Notes under the pieces: generated by a model
What the model was told of the DNA's origin: nothing
The model's input: only the letters and a program-made list of their open reading frames with translations
Database searches by the model: none
Translations under genes and position numbers: made by a program
Source: an uncultured Elusimicrobia bacterium
GTDB taxonomy: Bacteria; Elusimicrobiota; Elusimicrobia; Elusimicrobiales; UBA9959
Direction of reading: 5' to 3'
Assembly: GCA_903889965.1 (NCBI GenBank)
Contig: CAISZM010000045.1
Coordinates: 1-64,000 of the forward strand
DNA: 64,000 nucleotides
In this document: piece after piece, positions 51,517-59,897 of the stretch
How positions within the stretch are numbered: position 1 is the first letter of the stretch
How the letters are laid out: every line of letters starts with the position of its first letter

Positions 51517-52679
51517 AACATCGTAGCCGCGCTTATGGCGCAGCCTTTCAATTTCTTCACCCCGGCGCGGCCGTGTATTTCAAGCACAGGTCCCGGCAGG
51601 CCGCAGCGGCAGCGTTCGCGCACCAGCCCGAAGTCGGAAGAAAGCACGGAGAGAGAAGGGTAGCTGGACAGGTAAGGAGTTATGAACTGCAGCAGGCCTT
51701 TTTTGCCGTAGCCCAGCGGCGCGAGCGTGCCGGGGTGACGGACTATCACCCGGCCATAATTGGGAATGTGAAAATTGCCGAGCCGGCAGTCGACATACGG
51801 CACTCCGTGCTCGACCATTCCGAACAGGTCCCGGACATTTTCCGCGGGTATGCCGAGTTTATCGGCCAGGACCTTGCGGTAGATCTTCTTGTCCATGGCC
51901 TCGTCCGACATCGTTTTCCATCCGCCGCCGGTAACGACGCTTGAGGCGGGGTTAAGGCGCGGGTAGCGGCCGAACCGTTTTTTAAATTCTTCGGTCAGTT
52001 TAAGGGCGAAGGCCGGAAACCCCACAAGGCGGACCAGGCCCCCCGCGTCCTCGAACTTTTTCATGGCCGAAACGGCGCCCTCTATATCGAAATAAAAATC
52101 ATTCCTGGACTTGCTCCAGCGGAAGGTGTAGAAGATCTCCCCTTTTTTGGTGAAACCGCTGAGCAGCTTGTCGGTCCAGGCGGTGCCCAGGTCCACGGCC
52201 ACTTCGGGGTCGTAGGTGAAACAGATATAGTCGTGCGCGCGCTCGTCCGTAAGGCGGAGGCCCTCGAACACTTTCCAGGCCATGCGGCGTACACGCATCA
52301 GGGATCCCCTGTCCAGCTGCATGCGGCTGCGCTGCCCGGAGGTGCCGCTGGACTTCAATTCCAGGACTATTTTGGAATAGGGCAGGGTGGTGAGATCGCG
52401 CTCCTTAAGGGCGGCCACGAATAAAAAGGGGATATTTCGCATGTCGCGCTCGGACCTTACCGAGGCCGGGTCGAAGCCCTCGGCTTTGTAAAGCGCCTTC
52501 AGCACAGGGGCCCGGCGTCCCTGGTAAGCCAGCGCGGCGCGCATGGCGGCACAGAAGGCCCTGGAGGTCTTCGGCGAGTACTCGAAAGCCGGCGTCTCGA
52601 ACAGTGCGTCCATCGGCGCGCGGCTCTTCAGCGGCTTGTAAAAGGGCGGAAGGCTGTTTTCCACTGATAGGTCTGCCAC
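51513..52679 (-). CDS. LuxE-family acyl-protein synthetase
   Basis: 388 aa from GTG 52679 (AAGGAG 6 bases upstream); longer frames add only atypical sequence. Family motifs are present: VLELKSSGTSGQRSRMQLDRGSL (adenylate loop), FTYDPEVAVDLGTAWTDKLLSGF, VTGGGWKTMSDE, DLFGMVEHGVPYVDC, and the C-terminal GCAIS whose Cys is the acyl-accepting position in LuxE. LuxE activates fatty acids with ATP and passes the acyl group to LuxC. Here it is coupled by a 4-bp overlap to a LuxC-PaaK fusion, with no luciferase (luxAB) genes. Terminal product and acid are unknown. Confidence 0.9.
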   Translation of the reverse strand: MADLSVENSLPPFYKPLKSRAPMDALFETPAFEYSPKTSRAFCAAMRAALAYQGRRAPVLKALYKAEGFDPASVRSERDMRNIPFLFVAALKERDLTTLPYSKIVLELKSSGTSGQRSRMQLDRGSLMRVRRMAWKVFEGLRLTDERAHDYICFTYDPEVAVDLGTAWTDKLLSGFTKKGEIFYTFRWSKSRNDFYFDIEGAVSAMKKFEDAGGLVRLVGFPAFALKLTEEFKKRFGRYPRLNPASSVVTGGGWKTMSDEAMDKKIYRKVLADKLGIPAENVRDLFGMVEHGVPYVDCRLGNFHIPNYGRVIVRHPGTLAPLGYGKKGLLQFITPYLSSYPSLSVLSSDFGLVRERCRCGLPGPVLEIHGRAGVKKLKGCAISAATML

Positions 52680-52801
52680 AGCTGTCTCCTTAACCGGGTC
52701 AATCAAGAAAATTACCGCTTCAGGCCGAGGCACAAGCGCCGCATGCGCCCCCTGGCACTCCCGCCGCCTGAACCCGCGCCTTGCGGCGGGCAAAACAGAT
52801 C

Positions 52802-54007
52802 TTACTTTTTTACCCCTGGCTCGTCCTTAAAGACCAGCTCTATATAATTCTCCCTCCACAATTTAAGGTACTCGCGGAGGAAATTCTTGTAGAGGGAGAT
52901 TATCTTGACGTTCCTGAAATCCAGCACGTCGAAAGTGCGGGAGAAAGCGATACAGTCATACCTTTTTTTCCCCACCTTTTTCACGCAGGGGAAGTAGGCG
53001 CTGGGAATATAGCGGGCATCCAGCGCGTCGCGCTGTATGTGCGGCGAATAGGCGTCTATGATGACCTCTATATAGGCCATGTCCATATCGCTGACCTTGC
53101 GCGCTATGCTCTCCAGCACAACGGCGAAGCTCTTCTCGTTGGTGACGCCGCCCACCACCACGCTGTACTTGTCCTTCTGGTTATAAGTCAGGTACACCTC
53201 GGTGCCCTGGTCCGGGGTCACAAGTATAAGGTTCGGTTCGTGAAAAGGCATCGAGATGTGCTCGAAGAAGCTGTTGTTCTTCGTTTTGCGCCAGCGGTTC
53301 TTTACGAAATTCGGCGCGGTGATGACCTCGAAATTAAGCAGCGGTATGCGCTGCTTGTGGTCGCTGTATTCGCATTTCACGTCTTTCACCGCCGGCTTGT
53401 CCAGGTTGACCTGCCTGCGCACTATATCGTAAAAAGGCTCGACCTCGGGGATAAGGCGCGTGCGTTGCCGGCGCAAAGCCAGCGCCCGTTCCGTCAAATA
53501 ACCGGTAAGGCAGTGCGTCTCGTTGTCGTGCACCTTGTGGGTGTTGGGGAAAATGCCGAGTTTAACAAAACCCAGGCTCTCCGTGAGCTTCTGTGGAGCG
53601 TAGTTGGCTGTGCGGGTGGTGGCGTAAACAAGGTCCACCAGGTCCTTATTGTGAGTAATGTCGTCCAGGACCAGCTTCATCATGGTATAGGCGAGGTCCA
53701 GCTTGCGGTATTCCTGGCTGACCACGGCGCCGAAAGCCTTGGAGATGCGGTTCGTTAGGTCCACCGCGTAAACCAGGCTGCCGACCACGCGGCCCTGGCA
53801 CTCCGCCACTATCCAGCAGTAATCGTCGTGTTCTATGGCGCTGCGCATGCGCTCTTTATCGGTCACTATCGGAACGGAGTAGGTCCCCCCGTAGACCTCC
53901 ACGTAGAGCATCTGTATGCGGCGCATGTCCTGCAGCCTGGCGAGGCGGATAATGATATCCGGCTTCCCCTCGCTCTTTATTATCTTTTCTATCTTTTTAT
54001 GGGCCAT
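52802..54007 (-). CDS. GNAT acetyltransferase with long C-terminal extension
   Basis: 401 aa. Residues ~18-170 are a GNAT fold: IRLARLQDMRRIQMLYVEVYGG, WIVAECQGRVVGSLVYAVD, FGAVVSQEYRKLDLAYTMMKLVLDDI (acetyl-CoA loop region), ANYAPQKLTESLGFVKLGIFPN. Residues ~190-401 have no recognised fold but are well-formed alpha/beta protein (EVYLTYNQKDKYSVVVGGVTNEKSF; YIEVIIDAYSPHIQRDALDARYIPSAYFPC). It lies 122 bp upstream of the luxE-like gene on the same strand, so it is likely the first gene of that unit. It may acylate the acid or aldehyde substrate or an amine; unknown. Confidence 0.82.
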   Translation of the reverse strand: MAHKKIEKIIKSEGKPDIIIRLARLQDMRRIQMLYVEVYGGTYSVPIVTDKERMRSAIEHDDYCWIVAECQGRVVGSLVYAVDLTNRISKAFGAVVSQEYRKLDLAYTMMKLVLDDITHNKDLVDLVYATTRTANYAPQKLTESLGFVKLGIFPNTHKVHDNETHCLTGYLTERALALRRQRTRLIPEVEPFYDIVRRQVNLDKPAVKDVKCEYSDHKQRIPLLNFEVITAPNFVKNRWRKTKNNSFFEHISMPFHEPNLILVTPDQGTEVYLTYNQKDKYSVVVGGVTNEKSFAVVLESIARKVSDMDMAYIEVIIDAYSPHIQRDALDARYIPSAYFPCVKKVGKKRYDCIAFSRTFDVLDFRNVKIISLYKNFLREYLKLWRENYIELVFKDEPGVKK

Positions 54008-54047
54008 ACGCTCCCCGTAACCCTCGCCTTGTTGCGGTCAGTCTAAT

Positions 54048-54055
54048 ATTATAAT
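54048..54055. promoter_or_regulatory. Symmetric divergent -10 element (ATTATAAT)
   Basis: The same palindromic octamer as at 25526 and 46137, between the GNAT-lux operon (minus, start 54007) and the lipoprotein gene (plus, start 54115). On each strand the spacing to the start codon suits a short leader. Confidence 0.6.
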
Positions 54056-54114
54056 ATATTGGGCACGGCGGCCTGTTCACAAAGAGCGCGACGCCACGCT
54101 GTACCGGCTAAAAA

Positions 54115-55014
54115 ATGAAAAAGCAAAACCTCCTGATACTGCTTGCGGCCCTGTCCGGGCTATGCGGGTGCGCCTCCTTCAACTCGGGTGATATACGGGT
54201 GGAGCGCAGCGCGGCGCGGGCCATGCTGGAAGACCGCGGAACGGTTCCGTTCTCTGAAATCCAGGTTTCATGGCAGAATTTCCCTTACCGCGCAGCTACG
54301 GATTCCATAGGCGAAGGCTCCTTCTCCAACCCGAAAAAGATCATGCCTGTTCCCGTGCCGGGCGGGGACTCCGCCGAGTTCGCGCGCAAGGCCCGCGAGA
54401 TATTCTCCGCGGCCGGGCTATATGACAAGGCCAAGGGACGCGGGGCTCTCAGGCTGAAACTGACCTCCTTCGGCAGGTGGACCTACAGCGATCTTTTCGG
54501 TTCCTACCTGGTAGACACGGGTTTTATCTTCATCATCCCCTCTTCACTGCGGGTCAACTACCAGCTGACGGCCGATTTCGCTACCTCCACCGGCACGATA
54601 AGAGTGGAAGAGATAGCCCAGAACAAGACGACTTTTCACATATTGATGGCCCCGCTTTACCCCTTCTTCGCTCCGGGCCCGCGCGAGAACGGCCTTCTTA
54701 AGCAGCTGCTCTGGCGGACGGCCTCCGACACCTACGCGCGCCTGAAAGCGGCCGGCGGAGTTCCCGTGGCGCTCCCGGCGCAGCAGCCCACGCCCCCCGA
54801 AAGGGCGGTGCTGCCGTCCCCGCCCATGACTCCCGACAAATCCTGGCTTCCTGGCAAGCCCCTGGAGTCGGAGCCGTACCCGGCGCAGGAGCCGCCTTCA
54901 GCGGAACCCCCCTCCGAGCAAAATACCCCGGCAGCGCCGGTATCACAAACCGCGCCGGACAACCGGCCCGTGAATATAGAACCGGCGCCGGCGGACGAAA
55001 CCCCGGACGATTGA
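54115..55014 (+). CDS. Proline-rich lipoprotein
   Basis: 299 aa with lipobox LCGC (Cys19). Residues ~25-215 are a folded domain (VERSAARAMLEDRGTVPFSEIQVSWQNFPYRA; GRWTYSDLFGSYLVDTGFIFIIPSSLRVNYQLTADF; LLKQLLWRTASDTYARLK) that resembles, weakly, the DUF799/LpoB-type group of envelope lipoproteins. Residues ~220-299 are a Pro/Glu/Ala-rich tail, suited to spanning the periplasm. No enzyme motif is seen. It diverges from the lux-like operon and ends in a strong bidirectional terminator. Confidence 0.75.
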   Translation: MKKQNLLILLAALSGLCGCASFNSGDIRVERSAARAMLEDRGTVPFSEIQVSWQNFPYRAATDSIGEGSFSNPKKIMPVPVPGGDSAEFARKAREIFSAAGLYDKAKGRGALRLKLTSFGRWTYSDLFGSYLVDTGFIFIIPSSLRVNYQLTADFATSTGTIRVEEIAQNKTTFHILMAPLYPFFAPGPRENGLLKQLLWRTASDTYARLKAAGGVPVALPAQQPTPPERAVLPSPPMTPDKSWLPGKPLESEPYPAQEPPSAEPPSEQNTPAAPVSQTAPDNRPVNIEPAPADETPDD

Positions 55015-55020
55015 CCTGCC

Positions 55021-55065
55021 GGGCGATAAAAAAACCCCGCCGCAAGACGGGGTTTTTTATCGCCC
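55021..55065. terminator. Strong bidirectional terminator
   Basis: GGGCGATA-A-rich-CCCCG pairs with CGGGG-T6-ATCGCCC over about 18 bp with one bulged A and a short loop. The A- and T-tracts lie inside the stem, so it can act on both strands, between the convergent lipoprotein and DUF6498 genes. Confidence 0.88.
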
Positions 55066-55078
55066 TGAGCGCGCAAAC

Positions 55079-55717
55079 TCAGGCCGCTGCCGGCTGCGCC
55101 GGGCCGAACTTTTCCCTTTCCCTGCGATGGGCCTTTAAATCGACGAAGATCTTCAGCCCTATGAACAGCGGCAGCACGGCGCCGGGGTCGCGGAACACCA
55201 AAGAGACGAAAGCGCCCAATATTATCGTCAAATGCATCACCACTATCCGCGAATAGGGCTGCTGCATGCACTGCGCCGAGGAAACCCGGAAACGCTCCCC
55301 TCCCCTCAGATAGTTGAAATAGAACGACATGCCATGGCTCAGGAACAGGGCGGCCGCGGCCCAGCGCACACTGTAAAGCATCTCCCGCACATCTATAGCT
55401 CCGCCTTTAAACCCGCCCAGCACCACCCCGAAAAGAAAAACCCCGTGGCCGGCCATGAACCCGCCGAAATGCAGCGTAAAAAAGCCGGCAAGCAGGCACT
55501 TCGCCACGATGGGCATCCCGCCGGGGAAGACGCAGCCGGACTTACCCGGATCCGGGGGCCCGGCCGCCAGTATTATCCTGAAGATATTGAAGAAGCCGAT
55601 GATCCCGGTTTCAAGCCAGTAAAGCGTCAGCACTTCCCTGAGGTTCCAGAACCCGCCCGCCACAAGCAAAAAAGGTATCAGGTTGGCGCCGAGCAAAGCC
55701 CAGGTGGGAGCGCTCAC
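55079..55717 (-). CDS. DUF6498 family membrane protein
   Basis: 212 aa with about five hydrophobic helices. The family-type opening LYWLETGIIGFFNIFRIIL and middle KCLLAGFFTLHFGGFMAGHGVFLFGV, SHGMSFYFNYLRGGE, PYSRIVVMHLTIILGAFVSLVFRDPGAVLPLFIGLKIFVDLKAHRRE match DUF6498. The conserved His residues (HFGGFMAGH, SHG, MHLTI) could bind a metal or haem, which is untested. It is followed 3 bp after the 161-aa gene's stop on the same strand, so they share a transcript. Confidence 0.82.
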   Translation of the reverse strand: MSAPTWALLGANLIPFLLVAGGFWNLREVLTLYWLETGIIGFFNIFRIILAAGPPDPGKSGCVFPGGMPIVAKCLLAGFFTLHFGGFMAGHGVFLFGVVLGGFKGGAIDVREMLYSVRWAAAALFLSHGMSFYFNYLRGGERFRVSSAQCMQQPYSRIVVMHLTIILGAFVSLVFRDPGAVLPLFIGLKIFVDLKAHRREREKFGPAQPAAA

Positions 55718-55720
55718 GGC

Positions 55721-56206
55721 TCAGTTTCCCGGTTCGGATTTGCCGCCGTCATCCGCCTGTTTTTCCGGGGCTGTTTTGCCGGACTCCGCCGGGGCCGGCG
55801 CCTCGGCCGGGGGGAGCCGCCCGAGGGCCTCTTTAGCGTCGTCCAGGTAAACGCTTTCGGGGTTTTCGCTTATGAATTTTCCTATAGCGGCGCGCCCTTC
55901 CGGGACTTTCCCGTCCACCACCAGCTGCACCGCTTCGGCCAGCTGCTTGCGCTCCGCCTCAAGCTTCTTGCGGGCGGCCTCGGAAACTCCGCCTTTCCAA
56001 TAAATGGCCCTGGGATTGTTATCCTGCAATTCGCCGCGCACGGCGGCCACCGAGGAAACCCTGTTTTTCGACTCCAGCTTCTTCTCCACCTTGGCCCTCA
56101 GGCTCTTGAGCATGATGGAATACCAGTTTTTCCAGTCGCCTTTGTCGGCGGCCTGGACGGCGTTAAACGCGAACAACATCGCCAGCGCAATAAGAATTTT
56201 TTTCAT
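55721..56206 (-). CDS. Exported hypothetical protein
   Basis: 161 aa with a signal peptide ending near VQAA. The mature part is mostly helical and charged (WYSIMLKSLRAKVEKKLESKNRVSSVAAVRGELQ; AARKKLEAERKQLAEAVQLVVDGK), with a TPR-like fragment (GRAAIGKFISENPESVYLDDAKEALGRL) and a Pro/Ala/Glu-rich tail. No family is recognised. It is tandem with the NHL exoprotein upstream (29 bp gap after its stop) and DUF6498 downstream. Confidence 0.68.
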   Translation of the reverse strand: MKKILIALAMLFAFNAVQAADKGDWKNWYSIMLKSLRAKVEKKLESKNRVSSVAAVRGELQDNNPRAIYWKGGVSEAARKKLEAERKQLAEAVQLVVDGKVPEGRAAIGKFISENPESVYLDDAKEALGRLPPAEAPAPAESGKTAPEKQADDGGKSEPGN

Positions 56207-56235
56207 AAGCCTTCTCCTTCCGGCCCGCAGTCCGT

Positions 56236-59200
56236 CTATTTCAGCAGCTTTTCCCCCGCGCTCCTGGCGGCGGGGTCTATTTTAGCGGCCCTGTCGACAA
56301 AAGCCCTGACATCGTCGTTCCTGCCCAGCTTGTCGGACACCCTCGCCAGATTAAGCCAGATGTCGGCGTCGTACGGGTCCGCCTTTACCGCGTCGAAATA
56401 GTACTTTTTCGCCTCTTCGTATTTTTCCTGCGCAAAGGCGACGTTCCCCAGGTTGTTCAGGGCGGCCGGGTTGAAGGGTTCCTGCCCGAGCACTTCCCCG
56501 AAATATTTTACCGCGGCTTCGGACTCCCCGCGCTGCGCGGTCAGGATACCCAGGTTCAGGTTGGCGTCCACGTCGCCAGGGTTTTCAAGAAGTATCCTGC
56601 CGTAGTATTCCTTGAAATAGTCGTAACGCGCCTTGAGCATGGCCGCGGCCGCCTCTTTCACGCGGGCCGTGAATTTAGCCTTGTCCGGGTAGCTTTCCGG
56701 CTCCGTTTCAGGAAGGGTGACCGGCTCGAATTCCGCCCAGGCGTCCCTGACGTCTATAACGCGCGCCTCGTCCCCGGACCTGCGGTACAGGTCGGCCTCG
56801 TGCTTAACGGCTTCGTAGAAATCATCTCCCACGAGGGTGGTTTCAAGGCCCACCCACCAGGTATTATTGTGCTTTATCAGGTACTCTTCCGGTATGCCGA
56901 CATCGCGGGCATCGGAAGAACCCGTGTCGAACATCATGGCTATGTGCGCCGGGTAGTCGAGCAGCGCCGTGCGCACGCCCGCCGCCTCAAGTATCGAGGA
57001 AAATAGCGCCGTCAGGTCGTCGCAGTCGCCGCTCCTGAGCTTCAGGGTATTGCGCGGGAACTGCACGGTGTCCAGCACCGCCCCGCCGGAAGACTTGATC
57101 ACCGCGTAAGGGTTGACGGGGTCGGCCAGGTAGCTTAAACCGTATTCCCCGAGCGCCTCCCACACCATCAGCGCGGTAAGGGTGTTCTCATTGAGGAAAG
57201 AAACCTCGTCCTGGAATTTACCTTTCTCGTTCAGGGCATAGCGGCTGAAACCGAACACCGGCGTATCCTTGGGGGTTATGAAGTTGGCGAGTCGCTGGGG
57301 CTTATCCCAGATTATCGCGTTCTTGGAGAGCACCTTAACCGGCTTGTTCAGGGTGGAGGTCTTCTCCTCGCCGTCCTGGTACCAGGAGACCGTGAGCTGG
57401 CTCTGTATCGGGGTGTCCTCGGTCGTATTGAGGATGCGGTTGTTCAAGGTGGCCTTCAGATCCACGTCGACGGTTTGGCCGGCCGGCAGTTCTTTCACTA
57501 CCATGTCGGTGGGGAAATCCATAAAGTCCTTCAGGTAGAAGGAGACTTTCACGTTGCTGAACGCGGTATCGGTGTTATTGCGCACCGCTATGCGGCCTAT
57601 CGGCTTGTCCAGGTAGTACTTGTAGTTGGACGAGAAGATATAATTAAGCTCCACCGGGATTATCTCCACGGGGGGCGCGTTCTTCGAGGGCTGGTCCGGG
57701 AGCGCTGCGGCCGCGGCCGGAGCGGCGGCGGGAGCTTCGCAATATACCGCGACCGCCGGGGAGAGCTCCCCGGTGTCGCCGTTCACGGACACCCCGGCCA
57801 CGCGGTAGTAGTAGGTGGCTCCGGCGGCCAGGGAGGGATCTTCGTACGCCGGGGCTGAGGACTCCCCCGCCTGGCGGTATTCGCCGTCTTCCGAGGCGGC
57901 GCGCAGGACCGAGAACTTGCCGAGCCAGGGATTTTTCCCGGACTCCCAGGATAGCTTCACGCTGCCGCCCTGCGCGGAGGCGGTCAAACCGTACGGCGCC
58001 TCCAGAAGATAGGACAGGTCGAACGCGGTTATGCGCCCGCCTTCGAAATCGGAGATGTAAAGGCGGTTGTCGCGCACCGCGAGGGCGCGGGGGTCTGACA
58101 GTTCGCGTTCGCCCCCGCCGCGGGCGAAGAAGCTGCCGGTCATGGCGCCGTTCTCGTCGAACACCTTGACGCTCGAGGCGCCGCGGTCAAGAACATAAAA
58201 ACCGTTTTTTCCGTCGTAGGCGATACCCGCGGGATCGGCCAGTGTCCCGGAATCGTCCCAAACGCGCAGGAACTTGCCGTTGGCGTCGGTAACTATCACC
58301 TTTTTAAGCACGGAGTCGAGTATGTACAGGTTCCTGTTCTTGTCGCAGGTTACCGCTATCGGCTTCTCGAGCGCTATATTGCCGAGCTGGGGTCCCACCG
58401 TGAAAAGAAAGACACCTTCGGAATTGAAAGCCTGCAGCCGCTTGTTGCCGGTGTCCGCCACGTATATCACGCCCTTGCCGTTCACCGCCACGCCGGAAGG
58501 CGAACTGAACTGCCCCTCCTTCCCGCCGCCGCTCAGAAAATCGGCTTTGGCGCCGAAAGCGTTGGAGAAAGCCCCGGAGGAATCCAATATCTGCAACCGG
58601 CCGTTGCCCGTGTCCGCCACGTAGATCATGTCTTTCGAGTCGGCCGTCATGCCGGAAGGGTTCTTGACCTGGCCCTGCTGGTCGCCGTAGCGCATGACGG
58701 TTTTTTTCCCGCCGGCCGGATCGAGCAGCACGGCCTCGCGCGTCTCGGGCAGCCAGGCCGCGGCCGAACCGTCGGAACGCACGGCGAAAGCCTGCGCCCT
58801 GACCGCGAATTTTGCGGACGGCCCTTTAAGATTAAGCCTTCCGACCGGCCCGGTCATGACTAGAAGCGGCCCGGCCGCTTCCCCCTCCAGCTTCATTATG
58901 GTGACTTTCTTGCCGGCCTCGTCCACCAGGTAAAGCTCTCCGCCCGCGCCTATAGCCACGTCGCAGAGCTTCAGGAACTCGCTCCTGCCCTTGCCCTTGG
59001 TGCCGAAAGTCCCGGAGACGTCGCCGTTCCCCTTTATCTCGCGGATCTTCCCTTCCCTGGAACTGGCTATGTATAGCATCCCGTAGGGGTCCACAGCTAT
59101 GCCGTCGTTGGCGAAATTGAACTCCATGACCTGCTTGCCGGAGCGGTCGTACTTGGCCACGTAACCCTGGTCAGGGTAGGAAACATAGATGAAGCCGGCA

Positions 59201-59718
59201 CCGTCCACGGCTATCCTGCCCGGGGCGAGCTTGACACCGCCGGGGCCGCGCACCGGGAAGCCGTAAAGGAAGATCCCGTCCGAATTGTAAACCTCAACGC
59301 GGGAGTTGCCGGTGTTGGAGACATAAACCCTTGAATCCGGCCCGAAAGCCACGCCCCGCGGCTCGTCCAGCTGCCCCCCGGCCGCGAAGGTCCAGAGGAG
59401 CGATGCGTCGGCGTCCAATACCGCTATGCGGGAATTGCCGGAGTCAGCGACATATACGCGGCCGCCTCCGCAAGCGAGCGCCCCCGGCTCCTTCAGCGGG
59501 GTGGAAGATCTTTTTAGCAGTTTGCCATCCGGGTCAAAAACCAGTACCGCGTTGGCCTTCGAATCGGCCACGTACACCCGCCCGCCCGCCCGCGCCGCCG
59601 CGGCCGGCTTCAGGAAAGCAGGGTCCGCTATCTGACCGGCTAGCTGCAGCTGCTCGTAAGCCGACGCCCCTGACGCCAGCAGCATGAATATTGAGGAAAA
59701 AACGATAGTACGCTTCAT
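56236..59718 (-). CDS. NHL-repeat / FN3 / transglutaminase-like / TPR exoprotein
   Basis: 1160 aa from ATG 59718 (GGGGAGG 8 bases upstream). A signal peptide is followed by about 12-14 NHL propeller repeats to ~600 (pattern GVAVNGKGVIYVADTGNKRLQAFNSEGVF). Then come an FN3 module (~605-690: YGLTASAQGGSVKLSWESGKNPWLGKFSVLRA), an Ig-like domain (~720-840), and a transglutaminase-like fold with Cys in RSGDCDDLTALFSSILEAAGV, His in YPAHIAMMF and acidic partner in WWVGLETTLVGDDFYE. The last ~110 residues are three TPRs (YFGEVLGQEPFNPAALNNLGNVAFAQEKYEEAKKYYFDAVKADPYDADIWLNLARV). It is likely a periplasmic or surface peptidase/scaffold; the substrate is unknown. Confidence 0.9.
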   Translation of the reverse strand: MKRTIVFSSIFMLLASGASAYEQLQLAGQIADPAFLKPAAAARAGGRVYVADSKANAVLVFDPDGKLLKRSSTPLKEPGALACGGGRVYVADSGNSRIAVLDADASLLWTFAAGGQLDEPRGVAFGPDSRVYVSNTGNSRVEVYNSDGIFLYGFPVRGPGGVKLAPGRIAVDGAGFIYVSYPDQGYVAKYDRSGKQVMEFNFANDGIAVDPYGMLYIASSREGKIREIKGNGDVSGTFGTKGKGRSEFLKLCDVAIGAGGELYLVDEAGKKVTIMKLEGEAAGPLLVMTGPVGRLNLKGPSAKFAVRAQAFAVRSDGSAAAWLPETREAVLLDPAGGKKTVMRYGDQQGQVKNPSGMTADSKDMIYVADTGNGRLQILDSSGAFSNAFGAKADFLSGGGKEGQFSSPSGVAVNGKGVIYVADTGNKRLQAFNSEGVFLFTVGPQLGNIALEKPIAVTCDKNRNLYILDSVLKKVIVTDANGKFLRVWDDSGTLADPAGIAYDGKNGFYVLDRGASSVKVFDENGAMTGSFFARGGGERELSDPRALAVRDNRLYISDFEGGRITAFDLSYLLEAPYGLTASAQGGSVKLSWESGKNPWLGKFSVLRAASEDGEYRQAGESSAPAYEDPSLAAGATYYYRVAGVSVNGDTGELSPAVAVYCEAPAAAPAAAAALPDQPSKNAPPVEIIPVELNYIFSSNYKYYLDKPIGRIAVRNNTDTAFSNVKVSFYLKDFMDFPTDMVVKELPAGQTVDVDLKATLNNRILNTTEDTPIQSQLTVSWYQDGEEKTSTLNKPVKVLSKNAIIWDKPQRLANFITPKDTPVFGFSRYALNEKGKFQDEVSFLNENTLTALMVWEALGEYGLSYLADPVNPYAVIKSSGGAVLDTVQFPRNTLKLRSGDCDDLTALFSSILEAAGVRTALLDYPAHIAMMFDTGSSDARDVGIPEEYLIKHNNTWWVGLETTLVGDDFYEAVKHEADLYRRSGDEARVIDVRDAWAEFEPVTLPETEPESYPDKAKFTARVKEAAAAMLKARYDYFKEYYGRILLENPGDVDANLNLGILTAQRGESEAAVKYFGEVLGQEPFNPAALNNLGNVAFAQEKYEEAKKYYFDAVKADPYDADIWLNLARVSDKLGRNDDVRAFVDRAAKIDPAARSAGEKLLK

Positions 59719-59763
59719 TTGTACTGCCTCCCCGTACCGCGGTTGCTCCGAAGCTTTTATTCT

Positions 59764-59769
59764 ATTATA
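59764..59769 (-). promoter_or_regulatory. -10 element of the NHL exoprotein gene
   Basis: TATAAT on the minus strand about 50 bases upstream of ATG 59718, in an AT-rich spot of the divergent gap facing sdhC. No good -35 is visible. Confidence 0.45.
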
Positions 59770-59897
59770 TTTGGCGCCGGTTTTTCCCCGGGCGCCCATA
59801 ATTTTATCTTATGGCCTTTTAAGCAGAACGCCCTTGCCTTAAGCGCTCCTAATATCTTACGATAGATTTTATTCCGCATACTTGAGGGAGCATTATA

